A stretch of DNA of 32,392 bases from Gemmatimonadota bacterium (GTDB lineage: Bacteria > Gemmatimonadota > Gemmatimonadetes > Gemmatimonadales > GWC2-71-9), in assembly GCA_003222055.1 (NCBI GenBank), contig QHUT01000076.1, forward strand, positions 1-32,392. The letters run 5' to 3'. A program made the translations under genes and the position numbers. Every line of letters begins with the position of its first letter. Positions within the stretch are counted from its first letter, which is position 1. Below are positions 18,603 through 32,392 of the stretch, piece after piece. The notes beneath the pieces are model-generated. The model was not told where the DNA came from and searched no databases. It was given only the letters and a program-made list of their open reading frames with translations.

Positions 18603-19554
18603 GGGTCGCCTCGTACCAGCGGACGAAGAGCCGAATCCCTTCCTCGATGCCGACCTTGGGCCGGAAGCCAAGCTCGCGGCCGGCGCGCCGCAGGTCGGCA
18701 TCCGTGAGCCGCACGTCCCCCGGCTGGTCGCCGTGGCGCTCGATCCGCACCTCGCGGCCGAGCGTGCGCGCAATCAGCTCGATCAGCCGATCGAGCCGCA
18801 CCCGGGCGCCGCCGCCGATGTTGATCGGCTGGGCGATCCCGCCGGGACGGGTACGCTCGGTCCAGGCCATGGCCGCCAGGACGCCGTCGACGCAATCCGT
18901 AATATAGGTATAGTCCCGCTCGCTCGACCCGTCGCCGTGCATGCGCACCGGCTGCCCCCGGGCGACCAGGTCCGTGAACCGGTGTATGGCCAGATCGGGC
19001 CGCTGGCGCGGGCCGTACACGGTGAAGAACCGCAGGCAGGCGATCTGCAAGCCGTACAGGTGCGCGAAGGCGTGCGCCACCAGCTCGCCGGCGCGCTTGC
19101 TCGCGGCGTACGGGGAGATCGGCTCGACGGCGGCAGCCTCCTCGCTGAACGGGGCGGGCGTGGTGTCGCCGTACACGGAGGACGACGAGCCGAACACCAC
19201 GCGCCGGATCCCGGCGCGCCGGGCCGCCTCGAGCACACGCACCGTGCCGGTCACGTTCGTCTCGCTGTACGACGCGGGATCTTCGAGCGAGGGGCGCACG
19301 CCCGGGCGTGCCGCGAGGTGCACCACCACCGACACGCCGTCGAGCGGCAGCGGGTCGCGCACGATGTCGGCCTCCACGAAGCGGCATCCCTTGCTGCGCC
19401 GCAGCGTTTCGAGGTTCCGCTCTTTCACCGCGCGGGGGTAGAACGGGTCGAAGTTGTCGAGGGCCACGACCTCGTCGCCCCGCGCCACCAGGGCTTCGGC
19501 CACGTGCGATGCGATGAACCCCGCTGCGCCCGTGACGAGCACGCGCGGGCTCAC
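18586..19554 (-). CDS. UDP-glucuronate 4-epimerase-type SDR
   Basis: A 322-residue extended SDR. The NAD loop is [18 protein letters not shown], with [18 protein letters not shown] (residues 31-48) typical of UDP-glucuronate 4-epimerases of the CapI/WbpP branch. The catalytic Ser region is GSSSSVYG, and Tyr149/Lys153 lie in [30 protein letters not shown] and [18 protein letters not shown] line the sugar pocket. The likely reaction is UDP-glucuronate to UDP-galacturonate, consistent with ugd two genes upstream. UDP-GlcNAc or UDP-GlcNAcA epimerase activity is the main alternative. The start is GTG at 19554, overlapping the UDP-xylose synthase stop as GTGA. Confidence 0.88.
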   Translation of the reverse strand: MSPRVLVTGAAGFIASHVAEALVARGDEVVALDNFDPFYPRAVKERNLETLRRSKGCRFVEADIVRDPLPLDGVSVVVHLAARPGVRPSLEDPASYSETNVTGTVRVLEAARRAGIRRVVFGSSSSVYGDTTPAPFSEEAAAVEPISPYAASKRAGELVAHAFAHLYGLQIACLRFFTVYGPRQRPDLAIHRFTDLVARGQPVRMHGDGSSERDYTYITDCVDGVLAAMAWTERTRPGGIAQPINIGGGARVRLDRLIELIARTLGREVRIERHGDQPGDVRLTDADLRRAGRELGFRPKVGIEEGIRLFVRWYEATHGRQS

Positions 19555-20483
19555 ACCACGATCCCACGAAAGTACTCGATCGTACGGCGCAATCCGTCCT
19601 CGAGCGGTACCTGCGGCTCCCAGTCCAGCGTTTCGCGGGCGTGGCGGATGTCCGGCTGGCGCACCTTGGGATCGTCGGTGGGCAGGGGCTGCTCGACGAT
19701 GGCGCTCCGGCTGCTGGTGAGCCGCAGCACCAGCTCGGCGAGCTGGCGCACGGTGAACTCGTGGGGGTTGCCGATGTTCGTCGGGTCCGACCCGCCGCGC
19801 TCGAACAGCCGCACGATGCCCTCGATCAAGTCATCCACGTAGCAGAACGAGCGGGTCTGCGACCCGTCGCCGTACACGGTGAGCGGATCGCCCTTGATCG
19901 CCTGCACGATGAAGTTGGACACCACCCGGCCGTCCTTGGGGCGCATGCGCGGTCCGTACGTATTGAAGATGCGCACGATGCGCGTGTCGAGCTTGTGGTA
20001 GCGGTGATAGGCCATCGTCAGGGCTTCGGCAAAGCGCTTGGCTTCGTCGTACACGCCGCGCGGGCCGACCGGGTTCACGTTGCCCCAGTAGCTCTCGGGT
20101 TGGGGATGTACCAGGGGGTCGCCGTACACTTCGGACGTGGACGCGAGCAGGAAGCGAGCCCCTTTGGCCCGCGACAGCCCGAGCGCCTTGTGGGTGCCGA
20201 GCGAGCCGACTTTGAGCGTCTGAATCGGGTAGTCGAGGTAGTCGACCGGGCTCGCCGGACTCGCGAAGTGGAGCACCCCGTCGAGCGGACCCTGGACCTC
20301 GACGAAGTTCGCGACATCGTGCAGCACGAACTGAAAGCTGGGATGCTTGCGGAGGTGGGCGATATTGACGGGGTTACCGGTGAGGAAATTGTCCATTCCG
20401 ACGACGCGGTGACCCTCTGCCAGCAACCGGTCACAGAGGTGCGACCCGAGAAACCCTGCGGCCCCGGTTACGAGGACGCGCAT
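19551..20483 (-). CDS. uxs: UDP-glucuronate decarboxylase (UDP-xylose synthase)
   Basis: Converts UDP-glucuronate to UDP-xylose and CO2 through a bound 4-keto intermediate, with NAD retained. The 310-residue sequence is very close to the Uxs family: [68 protein letters not shown] (Glu118), [19 protein letters not shown] (Tyr145, Lys149), [20 protein letters not shown] and [18 protein letters not shown]. The ATG at 20483 lies inside the end of ugd (16-base overlap), which fits Ugd supplying its substrate. The gene ends in a GTGA overlap with the 4-epimerase, so UDP-glucuronate can be split between xylose and galacturonate branches. Confidence 0.95.
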   Translation of the reverse strand: MRVLVTGAAGFLGSHLCDRLLAEGHRVVGMDNFLTGNPVNIAHLRKHPSFQFVLHDVANFVEVQGPLDGVLHFASPASPVDYLDYPIQTLKVGSLGTHKALGLSRAKGARFLLASTSEVYGDPLVHPQPESYWGNVNPVGPRGVYDEAKRFAEALTMAYHRYHKLDTRIVRIFNTYGPRMRPKDGRVVSNFIVQAIKGDPLTVYGDGSQTRSFCYVDDLIEGIVRLFERGGSDPTNIGNPHEFTVRQLAELVLRLTSSRSAIVEQPLPTDDPKVRQPDIRHARETLDWEPQVPLEDGLRRTIEYFRGIVV

Positions 20484-21787
20484 GCGACCGGGCGGCCGAT
20501 GCTTTCGTACACGAACCCGAGGCGCGCGAGACGCTGCGGGTCGTAGAGGTTGCGTCCATCCACGATCAACGGCCGCGACAACAGCTTCTTGATACGGCCG
20601 AAATCGGGGTTGCGATACTCGAGCCACTCGGTCACGATGACGAGCGCGGCCGCGCCCTCGAGCGCCTCGTACGCGGTGCCCGCGTACGTGACCCGGTCGC
20701 CGAGGTGGCGGCGGGCGCTGTCCATCGCGGCGGGGTCGTGCGTGCGCACGTGCGCGCCCGCTTCGAGCAGCTGCTCCGCGAGCACCAGCGCCGGGCTGTC
20801 CCGCACGTCGTCGGTCTCCGCCTTGAAAGCGAGCCCCCATACCGCCACGGCGACGTTGCGCAGCTTGCCGCCGAAGTGGCGGGCCAGCTTCTCGTACAGC
20901 ACGCGTTTCTGGCGCTCGTTCGCGGCCTCCACCGCCTCGAGCACGTCGAGCGGCACCCCGCACTCCCGGCCGGTGTGGATCAGCGCCTTGACGTCTTTGG
21001 GGAAGCACGATCCGCCGTAGCCCGGACCCGGAAACAGGAACGCCGGCCCGATGCGCCGGTCGGTGCCCATGCCTTTGCGGACTAGCGTGACGTCGGCCCC
21101 GGCCGCGTCGCATAGCCGCGCGATCTGGTTCATGAACGAGATCCGCGTGGCGAGCATCGCGTTGGCCGCGTACTTCGTCATCTCGGCCGAAGCGAGGTCC
21201 ATGAAAATGATGGGGTTGCCCGTCCGCACGAAGGGCGCGTACAGCTCTCCGATCGTCTGCGCAGCTTCCGGTGAATCCACGCCGACGATGACGCGGTCCG
21301 GTTTCATGAAGTCCTCGACCGCCGCGCCTTCCTTCAGGAACTCGGGGTTGGCGCACACCTGAAACGGGGTGGTCGTGTGTGCGGCGACCGCCGCCCGGAC
21401 CTTCTGCGCCGTGCCCACGGGGACCGTGCTCTTGGTGACCACCAGTTTGGGCCGGTTCATGTGGCGGCCGATGGTGGCGGCGACGTCGAGCACATGGGTC
21501 AGGTCGGCGGAGCCGTCCTCGTCGGGCGGCGTTCCGACGGCGATGAAGATCACGTCGGAGCTCTCGATGGCGGCGCCGACATCGGTCGTGAACTGGAGAC
21601 GCCCGTCGCGCTGGTTGCGCGTCACCAGCGGCTCGAGCCCCGGCTCGTAGATCGGCAGACGATTCTGGCGGAGCGCCTCGATCTTCGCGACGTCCAGGTC
21701 CGCGCCCACGACGTCGTTCCCGGTCTCCGCCAGGCAGGCGCCGGCGACCAGGCCGACGTACCCCGTGCCCACGACGGCGACTCTCAT
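20468..21787 (-). CDS. ugd: UDP-glucose 6-dehydrogenase
   Basis: Oxidises UDP-glucose to UDP-glucuronate with two NAD. The 439-residue protein has the N-terminal Rossmann loop [19 protein letters not shown], the family segments [14 protein letters not shown] and [34 protein letters not shown], and the catalytic cysteine Cys261 in [14 protein letters not shown]; the C-terminal UDP-binding domain has [19 protein letters not shown]. These features separate it from the neighbouring UDP-HexNAc dehydrogenase. The ATG at 21787 overlaps the upstream stop as ATGA. It feeds the two genes that follow (UDP-xylose synthase and 4-epimerase). Confidence 0.97.
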   Translation of the reverse strand: MRVAVVGTGYVGLVAGACLAETGNDVVGADLDVAKIEALRQNRLPIYEPGLEPLVTRNQRDGRLQFTTDVGAAIESSDVIFIAVGTPPDEDGSADLTHVLDVAATIGRHMNRPKLVVTKSTVPVGTAQKVRAAVAAHTTTPFQVCANPEFLKEGAAVEDFMKPDRVIVGVDSPEAAQTIGELYAPFVRTGNPIIFMDLASAEMTKYAANAMLATRISFMNQIARLCDAAGADVTLVRKGMGTDRRIGPAFLFPGPGYGGSCFPKDVKALIHTGRECGVPLDVLEAVEAANERQKRVLYEKLARHFGGKLRNVAVAVWGLAFKAETDDVRDSPALVLAEQLLEAGAHVRTHDPAAMDSARRHLGDRVTYAGTAYEALEGAAALVIVTEWLEYRNPDFGRIKKLLSRPLIVDGRNLYDPQRLARLGFVYESIGRPVACASS

Positions 21788-23103
21788 CGCTCCTGCCCCC
21801 GCCGCCGCTGCCGCGCGAGCGCGTTGCGCGTGTCCACGACCAGCCGCGCGCTGCGCGCGACGAGCCCGTAATCGACGTCCGAGTGGTCCGTGACGATGAC
21901 CACGCAGTCCGCGGCGGCGAGCGTCTCCGCCGTGAGCGGCGTGGATGTCAGGTCGATGTCCTCGTCCCTGAGCTTGCGCACGTGCGGATCGTGATATCCC
22001 ACCACCGCACCGCGTGGCCGCAACAGGCGGATCACGTCGAGCGCCGGGCTCTCCCGGACATCGGCGATGTCCTTCTTGTACGCGACGCCGAGCACCAGCA
22101 CCTTGCTGCCCCGCGCCGCGCGGCCCTGTTCGTTGAGGCGGTCCACGATCTGCCCCACCCAGTACTCCGGCATCGCGGCGTTGATCTCTCCGGCCAGCTC
22201 GATGAAGCGGGTGCGGTAGTTCAAGGTGCGCATCTTCCAGGCGAGGTAGTGAGGGTCGAGCGGGATGCAGTGCCCGCCGACGCCGGGCCCGGGCGTGAAT
22301 TTCATGAACCCGAACGGCTTGGTCGCGGCGGCTTCGATCACCTCCCACACGTCCACCCCGAGCTTCTCGCACACGATCGCCATCTCGTTGACGAGCCCGA
22401 TGTTGACGCTGCGGAATGTGTTCTCGAGGATCTTCACCAGCTCGGCCGCCTCGGTGGACGAGACCGCGATGAGCGTCTCGATGGCCGGCTCGTATACGGA
22501 TATCGCCACGCGCCGACAGGTGTCCGTGATCCCGCCCACCACCTTCGGTGTGTTGTGCGTGTTCCACTTGCCGTTGCCCGGGTCCACCCGCTCGGGCGAG
22601 AACGCGAGGAAGAAGTCCTCCCCGACCTTGAGACCCGTCTCCTCGAGCGCGGGGAGCATGAGCTCGCGCGTGGTGCCGGGGTACGTGGTCGATTCGAGGA
22701 CGATCAGCTGACCGCGACGCAGCGCCTGCTTGATGGAATTCGTCGCCGCGAGCACATAGCTCACGTCGGGGTCCTTCGTCTTGGACAACGGCGTCGGCAC
22801 GCACACCGACACGACGTCGGGCTCACGCAGCCGTGCCAGATCCGTCGTCGCGGCAAATTTCCCCACCTGGGCGAAGCGGGCCACGTCGGCGCTCGCCACG
22901 TCCTGGACGTGCGACCGCCCCTGATTCAGGCCCTCGACCACGCCCCGGCTCACGTCGAAGCCGAGGACGCGGAACCCGGCCCGCGCGAACTCCATGGCGA
23001 GCGGCAGGCCGACGTATCCCAGCCCGACGATGCCGATCAGCGCCGAGCGGTCGTGCGTCTTGGCGACCAGGAGGTCGGCGGCGGAGGATGCCGTGGCGGT
23101 CAC
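21784..23103 (-). CDS. wbpA: UDP-N-acetyl-D-glucosamine 6-dehydrogenase (WbpA type)
   Basis: Four-electron oxidation of UDP-GlcNAc to UDP-GlcNAcA, first step to diacetamido-uronic acid sugars. The 439 residues show [90 protein letters not shown] and the active-site Cys in [19 protein letters not shown], all of the WbpA/WecC branch and not Ugd. UDP-ManNAc dehydrogenase is the main alternative, but the following oxidoreductase, aminotransferase and acetyltransferase point to WbpA. The start is GTG at 23103 with a GTGA overlap; the gene ends in an ATGA overlap with ugd. Confidence 0.92.
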   Translation of the reverse strand: MTATASSAADLLVAKTHDRSALIGIVGLGYVGLPLAMEFARAGFRVLGFDVSRGVVEGLNQGRSHVQDVASADVARFAQVGKFAATTDLARLREPDVVSVCVPTPLSKTKDPDVSYVLAATNSIKQALRRGQLIVLESTTYPGTTRELMLPALEETGLKVGEDFFLAFSPERVDPGNGKWNTHNTPKVVGGITDTCRRVAISVYEPAIETLIAVSSTEAAELVKILENTFRSVNIGLVNEMAIVCEKLGVDVWEVIEAAATKPFGFMKFTPGPGVGGHCIPLDPHYLAWKMRTLNYRTRFIELAGEINAAMPEYWVGQIVDRLNEQGRAARGSKVLVLGVAYKKDIADVRESPALDVIRLLRPRGAVVGYHDPHVRKLRDEDIDLTSTPLTAETLAAADCVVIVTDHSDVDYGLVARSARLVVDTRNALARQRRRGQER

Positions 23104-24104
23104 AGGTCCACCGGCGCTCCGCCCGTGGCCAGCGAGCGGGACGCCGCCTCCAGCACGCGCACGACGCGGACACCGTCGTCGGCGCCGGCGCGCGGGGGCT
23201 CCGCGCCGCGCGCCACCCGAACGAAGTGACTCAGCTCCGCGGCAAGGGGCTCCACGTTGGGAATCTTGGGGATGAAGATGTCACCCTCCCGGATCGACAG
23301 CGCTTCACCGTACGACCCGTACTCGGGTGGGCGCTCCACGCCTTTGTCGTAGATGCGGAGCTTCTCGCGCGCCTCCATATCGTCGAACACCACCATCTTT
23401 TTCGCGCCGACGACCGTCAGCTTTCGCTCCTTGTGGGGGTCCAACCAAGAGAGCTGCACATGGGCGAGGATCCCGGAGCTGAACTCCATCGTAAGGAACA
23501 CCACATCTTCAACCTGGCGTTGGAGATAGCTCTTGCCATGCGCGGCGACGCGCACCGGCGCCTCACCTAGCAAGTACAATGCCACGGATACGTCGTGGGG
23601 GCCGAAGCTCCACAGGGCGTTCTCGTCCGCGCGAATCTGGCCCAGGTTCACCCGGAGACCGTAAAGATAGTAGATCCGACCCAGCTCCCCGCCCTGCACC
23701 AGGGCCCGCAGCCGCTCGACCGCCGGATGGAACACGAGCAAGTGGCCGGCGAGGACGGGCACCCGGCGCTCGCCCGCCGCGCGAGCCACCGCCTCCGCAT
23801 CGCGCGTGCTCAACGCGAACGGTTTCTCCACCAGGCACGGCTTCCCCGCCTCGACACACTGCAGCGCCAGCCGCGCGTGTGTGGCCGCGGGTGCCGCGAT
23901 GACGACGGCCTCCACCCGGCCGAGCAGATCGGTCACGTCGGCGGTGACGTGCACGCCCGGGTATTGGCGGCACAGCTGCTCGCGTCGCTTGGCGTCGGTG
24001 TCGCACACCGCGGCGAGCTCGCCTTCGGCGAGGCCCGCGGCGGTGCGCACGTGGTTCCTCCCCCACGTGCCGGCTCCAATCACGCCGAGCTTGAGTCGGC
24101 TCAC
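23100..24104 (-). CDS. wbpB: UDP-GlcNAcA 3-dehydrogenase, Gfo/Idh/MocA family (WbpB/WlbA type)
   Basis: Oxidises C3 of UDP-GlcNAcA to the 3-keto sugar for the aminotransferase. The 334-residue protein begins with a Rossmann domain, LKLGVIGAGTWGRNHVRTA, has the family motif CLVEKPFALSTRDAEAV (the Glu-Lys-Pro lysine near residue 96), HLLVFHPAVERLRALV, and the catalytic-type His in LWSFGPHDVSVALYLLGEA. It ends in an alpha/beta barrel-like sheet common to the family. The start is GTG at 24104, with GTGA overlaps at both ends. The general family is certain; the substrate is inferred from its three neighbours. Confidence 0.88.
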   Translation of the reverse strand: MSRLKLGVIGAGTWGRNHVRTAAGLAEGELAAVCDTDAKRREQLCRQYPGVHVTADVTDLLGRVEAVVIAAPAATHARLALQCVEAGKPCLVEKPFALSTRDAEAVARAAGERRVPVLAGHLLVFHPAVERLRALVQGGELGRIYYLYGLRVNLGQIRADENALWSFGPHDVSVALYLLGEAPVRVAAHGKSYLQRQVEDVVFLTMEFSSGILAHVQLSWLDPHKERKLTVVGAKKMVVFDDMEAREKLRIYDKGVERPPEYGSYGEALSIREGDIFIPKIPNVEPLAAELSHFVRVARGAEPPRAGADDGVRVVRVLEAASRSLATGGAPVDL

Positions 24105-25219
24105 CGGTAGAATCCACGAATCGTCTCGATCACGTAGTCCAGCTGCTGCTGGGTCAGCTCGGGGAACACCGGAAGCGAGAGCACCTCCCGGCACGCCCGC
24201 TCCGCCTGCGGCAGCCGGCCGGCCTTGTAGCCCAGATGCGCGAAGCAGTTCTGGAGGTGGAGCGGCACGGGATAATAGACCGCGGTTCCGATGCCTTTGG
24301 CCTTGAGGTGCGCCTGCAGCTCATCGCGGCGCTCGACCCGCACCGTGTACTGGTGATAGATGTGCTCGTTCGCGGGGTCCAGCACGGGAGGACGAACGCC
24401 CGCAACGTCGCTCAACCCCTGGCTGTAATAGGCCGCGTGCTTGCGCCGCGTGGCCGACCAGGACGCGAGGTGCGGCAGCTTGGCGAGCAGCACGGCGGCC
24501 TGCAGCGAATCGAGCCGCGAGTTGGTGCCGACCTCGTCGTGGTGGTACTGCTTGGCGCCGCCGTGCAGCCGCAGCTTCCGCAGCCGCTCGGCGAGCGCGT
24601 CGTCGGACGTGACCATCATGCCGCCGTCGCCCCAGGCGCCCAGATTCTTGCTCGGGAAGAAGGAATAGCCCGTCGCCCAGCTCAGCTCGCCCGCCATGCG
24701 CCACTGCCCGTCGATCCGACGCCGGGCCCCGATCGCCTGCGCCGCATCCTCGATGACGCGGAGCCCCTGCCCCGCGCGCGCCAGCGGGAGCAACCGTTCC
24801 AGAGCAGCCATCTGGCCGTACAAGTGGACCGGCATGACGGCCCGGGTACGGGGCGTGATGGCCGCCTCCACGGCGGCGGGATCGATATTGAACGTGCCCG
24901 GCTCGATGTCTACGAACACCGGCGTCCCGCCGGCGTTGTGGATGGTTCCGGCGGTCGCGAAGAACGTGAACGGCGTGGTGACCACCTCGTCCCCGGGTCT
25001 CAAGTCGAGCGCTTTCAGGGGCAGGAGCAGCGCGTCGGTGCCGCTGGCGCACGCGATGCCGTGCTTCGCGTGAGCGAGCTCGGCGAGGGCGGTCTCGAGG
25101 CGCGGGACGCTCGGGCCCATCACGAACTGCTGGGACTCGATCACCGCCTGGACCGCGGGCAGGACATCGTCCTTGATCGCGCGGTACTGCGCCACCAGAT
25201 CGAGGAGCGGCACGTTCAC
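24101..25219 (-). CDS. wbpE: DegT/DnrJ/EryC1-family sugar aminotransferase (WbpE/WlbC type)
   Basis: PLP-dependent transfer of the amino group from glutamate to C3 of the 3-keto UDP-GlcNAcA. The 372-residue protein starts MNVPLLDLVAQYRAIKDDV and shows ACASGTDALLLPLKAL (PLP phosphate loop), GDEVVTTPFTFFATAGTI, VMPVHLYGQMA, VIEDAAQAIGA (Asp158 pairs with the pyridine N) and SFFPSKNLGAWGDGGM with the Schiff-base Lys191. I chose GTG at 25219 by family N terminus; GTG at 25246 would add nine residues. It follows the acetyltransferase closely and ends in a GTGA overlap with the dehydrogenase. Confidence 0.92.
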   Translation of the reverse strand: MNVPLLDLVAQYRAIKDDVLPAVQAVIESQQFVMGPSVPRLETALAELAHAKHGIACASGTDALLLPLKALDLRPGDEVVTTPFTFFATAGTIHNAGGTPVFVDIEPGTFNIDPAAVEAAITPRTRAVMPVHLYGQMAALERLLPLARAGQGLRVIEDAAQAIGARRRIDGQWRMAGELSWATGYSFFPSKNLGAWGDGGMMVTSDDALAERLRKLRLHGGAKQYHHDEVGTNSRLDSLQAAVLLAKLPHLASWSATRRKHAAYYSQGLSDVAGVRPPVLDPANEHIYHQYTVRVERRDELQAHLKAKGIGTAVYYPVPLHLQNCFAHLGYKAGRLPQAERACREVLSLPVFPELTQQQLDYVIETIRGFYR

Positions 25220-25250
25220 GACGCCCGTGTCCGAAAGTAGGGCCACGAAG

Positions 25251-25841
25251 CTATCCGACGCGGCTGGGTTGGGCAATCGCGCGCAGGCTGCCGTTCGTCT
25301 CCTGGTAGCGGGAGCCGCACACGGCGCACGCCGTTTGCCCCGACGCCACGGAGAGACGCTCGCCGCATTGGCACATCCAGCCGACGCGGCGGGCCGGCAC
25401 GCCCACCATGAGCGCATACGACGGGACGTCGGAGGTCACGACGGCGCCCGCGCCGATGAACGCATACTCGCCGAGAGTGACGCCGCACACGATCGTCGCG
25501 TTCGCGCCGATCGACGAGCCCCGCTTCACGAGGGTGGAGCGATACTCGTGCTTGCGCGACACGTGGCTGCGGGGGTTCATCACGTTGGTGAAAACGCACG
25601 ACGGCCCGCAGAACACGTCGTCCTCGAGAGTGACACCCTCGTAAATCGACACGTTGTTCTGGATCTTCACGTTGTTGCCGATGCGCGTGCCGGGCATGAC
25701 CACGACGTTCTGGCCGAGGCTGCAGCGCTCGCCGATGACGGCGCCGGGCATGACGTGGCAAAAATGCCAGATCTTGGTATCCTTGCCGATCCGGGCGCCG
25801 GCGTCGACGTAGCTCGATTCGTGGACGAAGAAGTCCGCCAT
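25251..25841 (-). CDS. wbpD: UDP-2-acetamido-3-amino-glucuronate N-acetyltransferase (WbpD/WlbB type)
   Basis: Acetylates the new 3-amino group with acetyl-CoA, giving UDP-GlcNAc(3NAc)A. The 196 residues form a left-handed beta-helix: hexapeptide-type repeats run from about residue 10 to 150 ([66 protein letters not shown]-like turns, [14 protein letters not shown]). [11 protein letters not shown] and the Asn/His residues match the WbpD/WlbB acceptor site. A C-terminal Cys pair set (157, 159, 172, 175) could bind zinc. The ATG directly follows the murB TAG, and the aminotransferase comes next. Confidence 0.93.
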   Translation of the reverse strand: MADFFVHESSYVDAGARIGKDTKIWHFCHVMPGAVIGERCSLGQNVVVMPGTRIGNNVKIQNNVSIYEGVTLEDDVFCGPSCVFTNVMNPRSHVSRKHEYRSTLVKRGSSIGANATIVCGVTLGEYAFIGAGAVVTSDVPSYALMVGVPARRVGWMCQCGERLSVASGQTACAVCGSRYQETNGSLRAIAQPSRVG

Positions 25842-26812
25842 CTATCCGATCACCTTGACCTCGAGCTCGAGCTCGACCCCGGTCTTCTTGGTCACCGTCT
25901 TCCGCACGTGGTCGATGACCTTGAGCACGTCGCCGGCGGTGGCATTGCCCGAATTGACGATGTAGTTCGCGTGCAGGGGCGACACCTGGGCGCCGCCGAT
26001 CGTGAAGCCCTTCAGGCCGCTCTCGTCGATCAGCATCCCGGCCGTGCGGGCGCCGCCCGGGTTCTTGAACACGGAGCCGCAGCACGGCTGGTCGAACGGC
26101 GTGCCGGCCTTGCGCCAGCGGAACAGGCGCGCCTGCATCTCCTTGAGCTTCGCCGGCGGCTCCTCGATCAGCGCGAGCTTCGCCTCCAGCACGACGACCG
26201 CACCGAGGTTGGACGAGCGGTACTTGAACGAGATCTGCTTGCGGGGCACCTGCTTGATCTTGCCCTTCGCATCCATCACGGTCGCTTCGGTCAGCACTTC
26301 GGCGAACTCCGCCCCGTGCGCGCCGGCGTTCATGTACACGCCCCCACCCACCGTCCCCGGGACGCCGATGAAGCGCTCCACACCCGCGAATCCCGCCTCC
26401 GCCGTGCGCCGCGCCAAGAGCGGCGTGGCGAGACCGGCGCCCACGATCGCCGTGGCCCCTTTCATCTCGAAGCGGTCGAGCCCTTTCCCGATCCGGATCA
26501 CGACGCCCGCAAAGCCGGCGTCCTTCACGAGCACGTTCGATCCCAGCCCCAGCGCCAGCCACGGGAGGCCGCGGTCCTGCGCCAGCTCGAGCGCTTTGGC
26601 GACGTCGTCCGGGTCGGCCGGCATCACGTAGAAGCGCGCCGGGCCGCCCAGCCGATACGTGGTGTAGCGCGCCAGGGGCTCGTTCTCGAGCACCCGGCCG
26701 CGGAACTTGACCTTGGCCGGCGGCGGCGCGGCAACCGGCTTGGCGCCGCCCTTGGCAGTCTTCGCAGCCGGCTTTACTGCCGCCTTGGCCGCCGTGGCGC
26801 CCGGCCGTTTCC

Positions 26813-32300
<5,488 letters not shown>

Positions 32301-32304
32301 TGAA

Positions 32305-32326
32305 AAGGGGGACCGAGGTCCCCCTT
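32305..32326. terminator. Hairpin after rpmB, probable terminator
   Basis: A perfect nine-base-pair stem of the form AAGGGGGAC/GTCCCCCTT around a four-base loop CGAG. On the plus strand it follows the rpmB stop by four bases but only two T follow. On the minus strand the stem is followed by TTTT, so it could also end a leftward gene that enters from beyond the right edge. Confidence 0.7.
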
Positions 32327-32355
32327 GCCGCTCCCGCCGCTCCCCCACCACCCCG

Positions 32356-32392
32356 TCACGCACCCAGCAGTTCGATCCGAGCCACCTCGGCG
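32356..32392 (-). CDS. Possible C-terminal end of a leftward gene (cut by window edge)
   Basis: Twelve codons ending in TGA at 32358-32356 read AEVARIELLGA. The peptide is too short to identify. It is listed because a leftward gene here would explain the T-tract on the minus-strand side of the hairpin at 32305-32326 and would be oriented like its neighbours. It could equally be chance. Confidence 0.25.
   Translation of the reverse strand, partial: AEVARIELLGA

Overview
The window is GC-rich chromosomal DNA from a bacterium with an outer membrane. A BamD-type lipoprotein, several lipoprotein signals and a pathway for diacetamido-uronic acid sugars point to a diderm. Gene content, codon use and the heptad palindromes fit an environmental lineage such as Gemmatimonadota. 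That assignment is an inference from the sequence alone and has not been searched. Almost every gene reads leftward. Only a PAP2/vanadium-haloperoxidase-like lipoprotein (10187-11443) and ribosomal protein L28 (32109-32300) read rightward. I see no rRNA, tRNA, CRISPR array, transposase or phage gene, and no gap between genes exceeds about 140 bases.

Reading leftward from the right edge, the first block (32089 to 12260) is one tightly packed run of sixteen genes: gmd, rmd, carB, murB, a four-gene set for UDP-2,3-diacetamido-2,3-dideoxyglucuronate (acetyltransferase, aminotransferase, 3-dehydrogenase, 6-dehydrogenase), ugd, UDP-xylose synthase, UDP-glucuronate 4-epimerase, two TPR proteins, bamD, nadD and secA. 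Eight junctions are 4-base stop/start overlaps. The run ends at a large palindromic repeat directly after the secA stop codon, followed by radC. The sugar genes would make GDP-4-keto-6-deoxymannose and GDP-D-rhamnose, UDP-glucuronate, UDP-xylose, UDP-galacturonate and UDP-GlcNAc(3NAc)A. No glycosyltransferase, flippase or polymerase is present, so this block supplies precursors.

The second leftward block (10048 to 4154) is rel/spoT, uvrB, tsaE, tsaB and rimI: the stringent response, DNA repair, and tRNA/ribosomal-protein modification. A second copy of the palindromic repeat lies between tsaE and tsaB. The rightward PAP2 lipoprotein sits between rel and radC.

The third leftward block begins at a near-consensus sigma-70 promoter (4105-4133). 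It contains ssb, a LysM protein, a HemX/CcsA-like membrane protein, hemA and the start of a galE-type epimerase cut by the left edge. At the right edge, L28 is followed by a hairpin and possibly by the tail end of one more leftward gene.

I found no clear new defence or mobile system. The least ordinary features are the two heptad palindromes, which share a perfect 31-base arm in opposite orientation; the 88-base out-of-frame carB/murB overlap encoding two disordered tails; two genes (rimI, nadD) with no canonical start codon; and the long overlapping envelope-precursor run.
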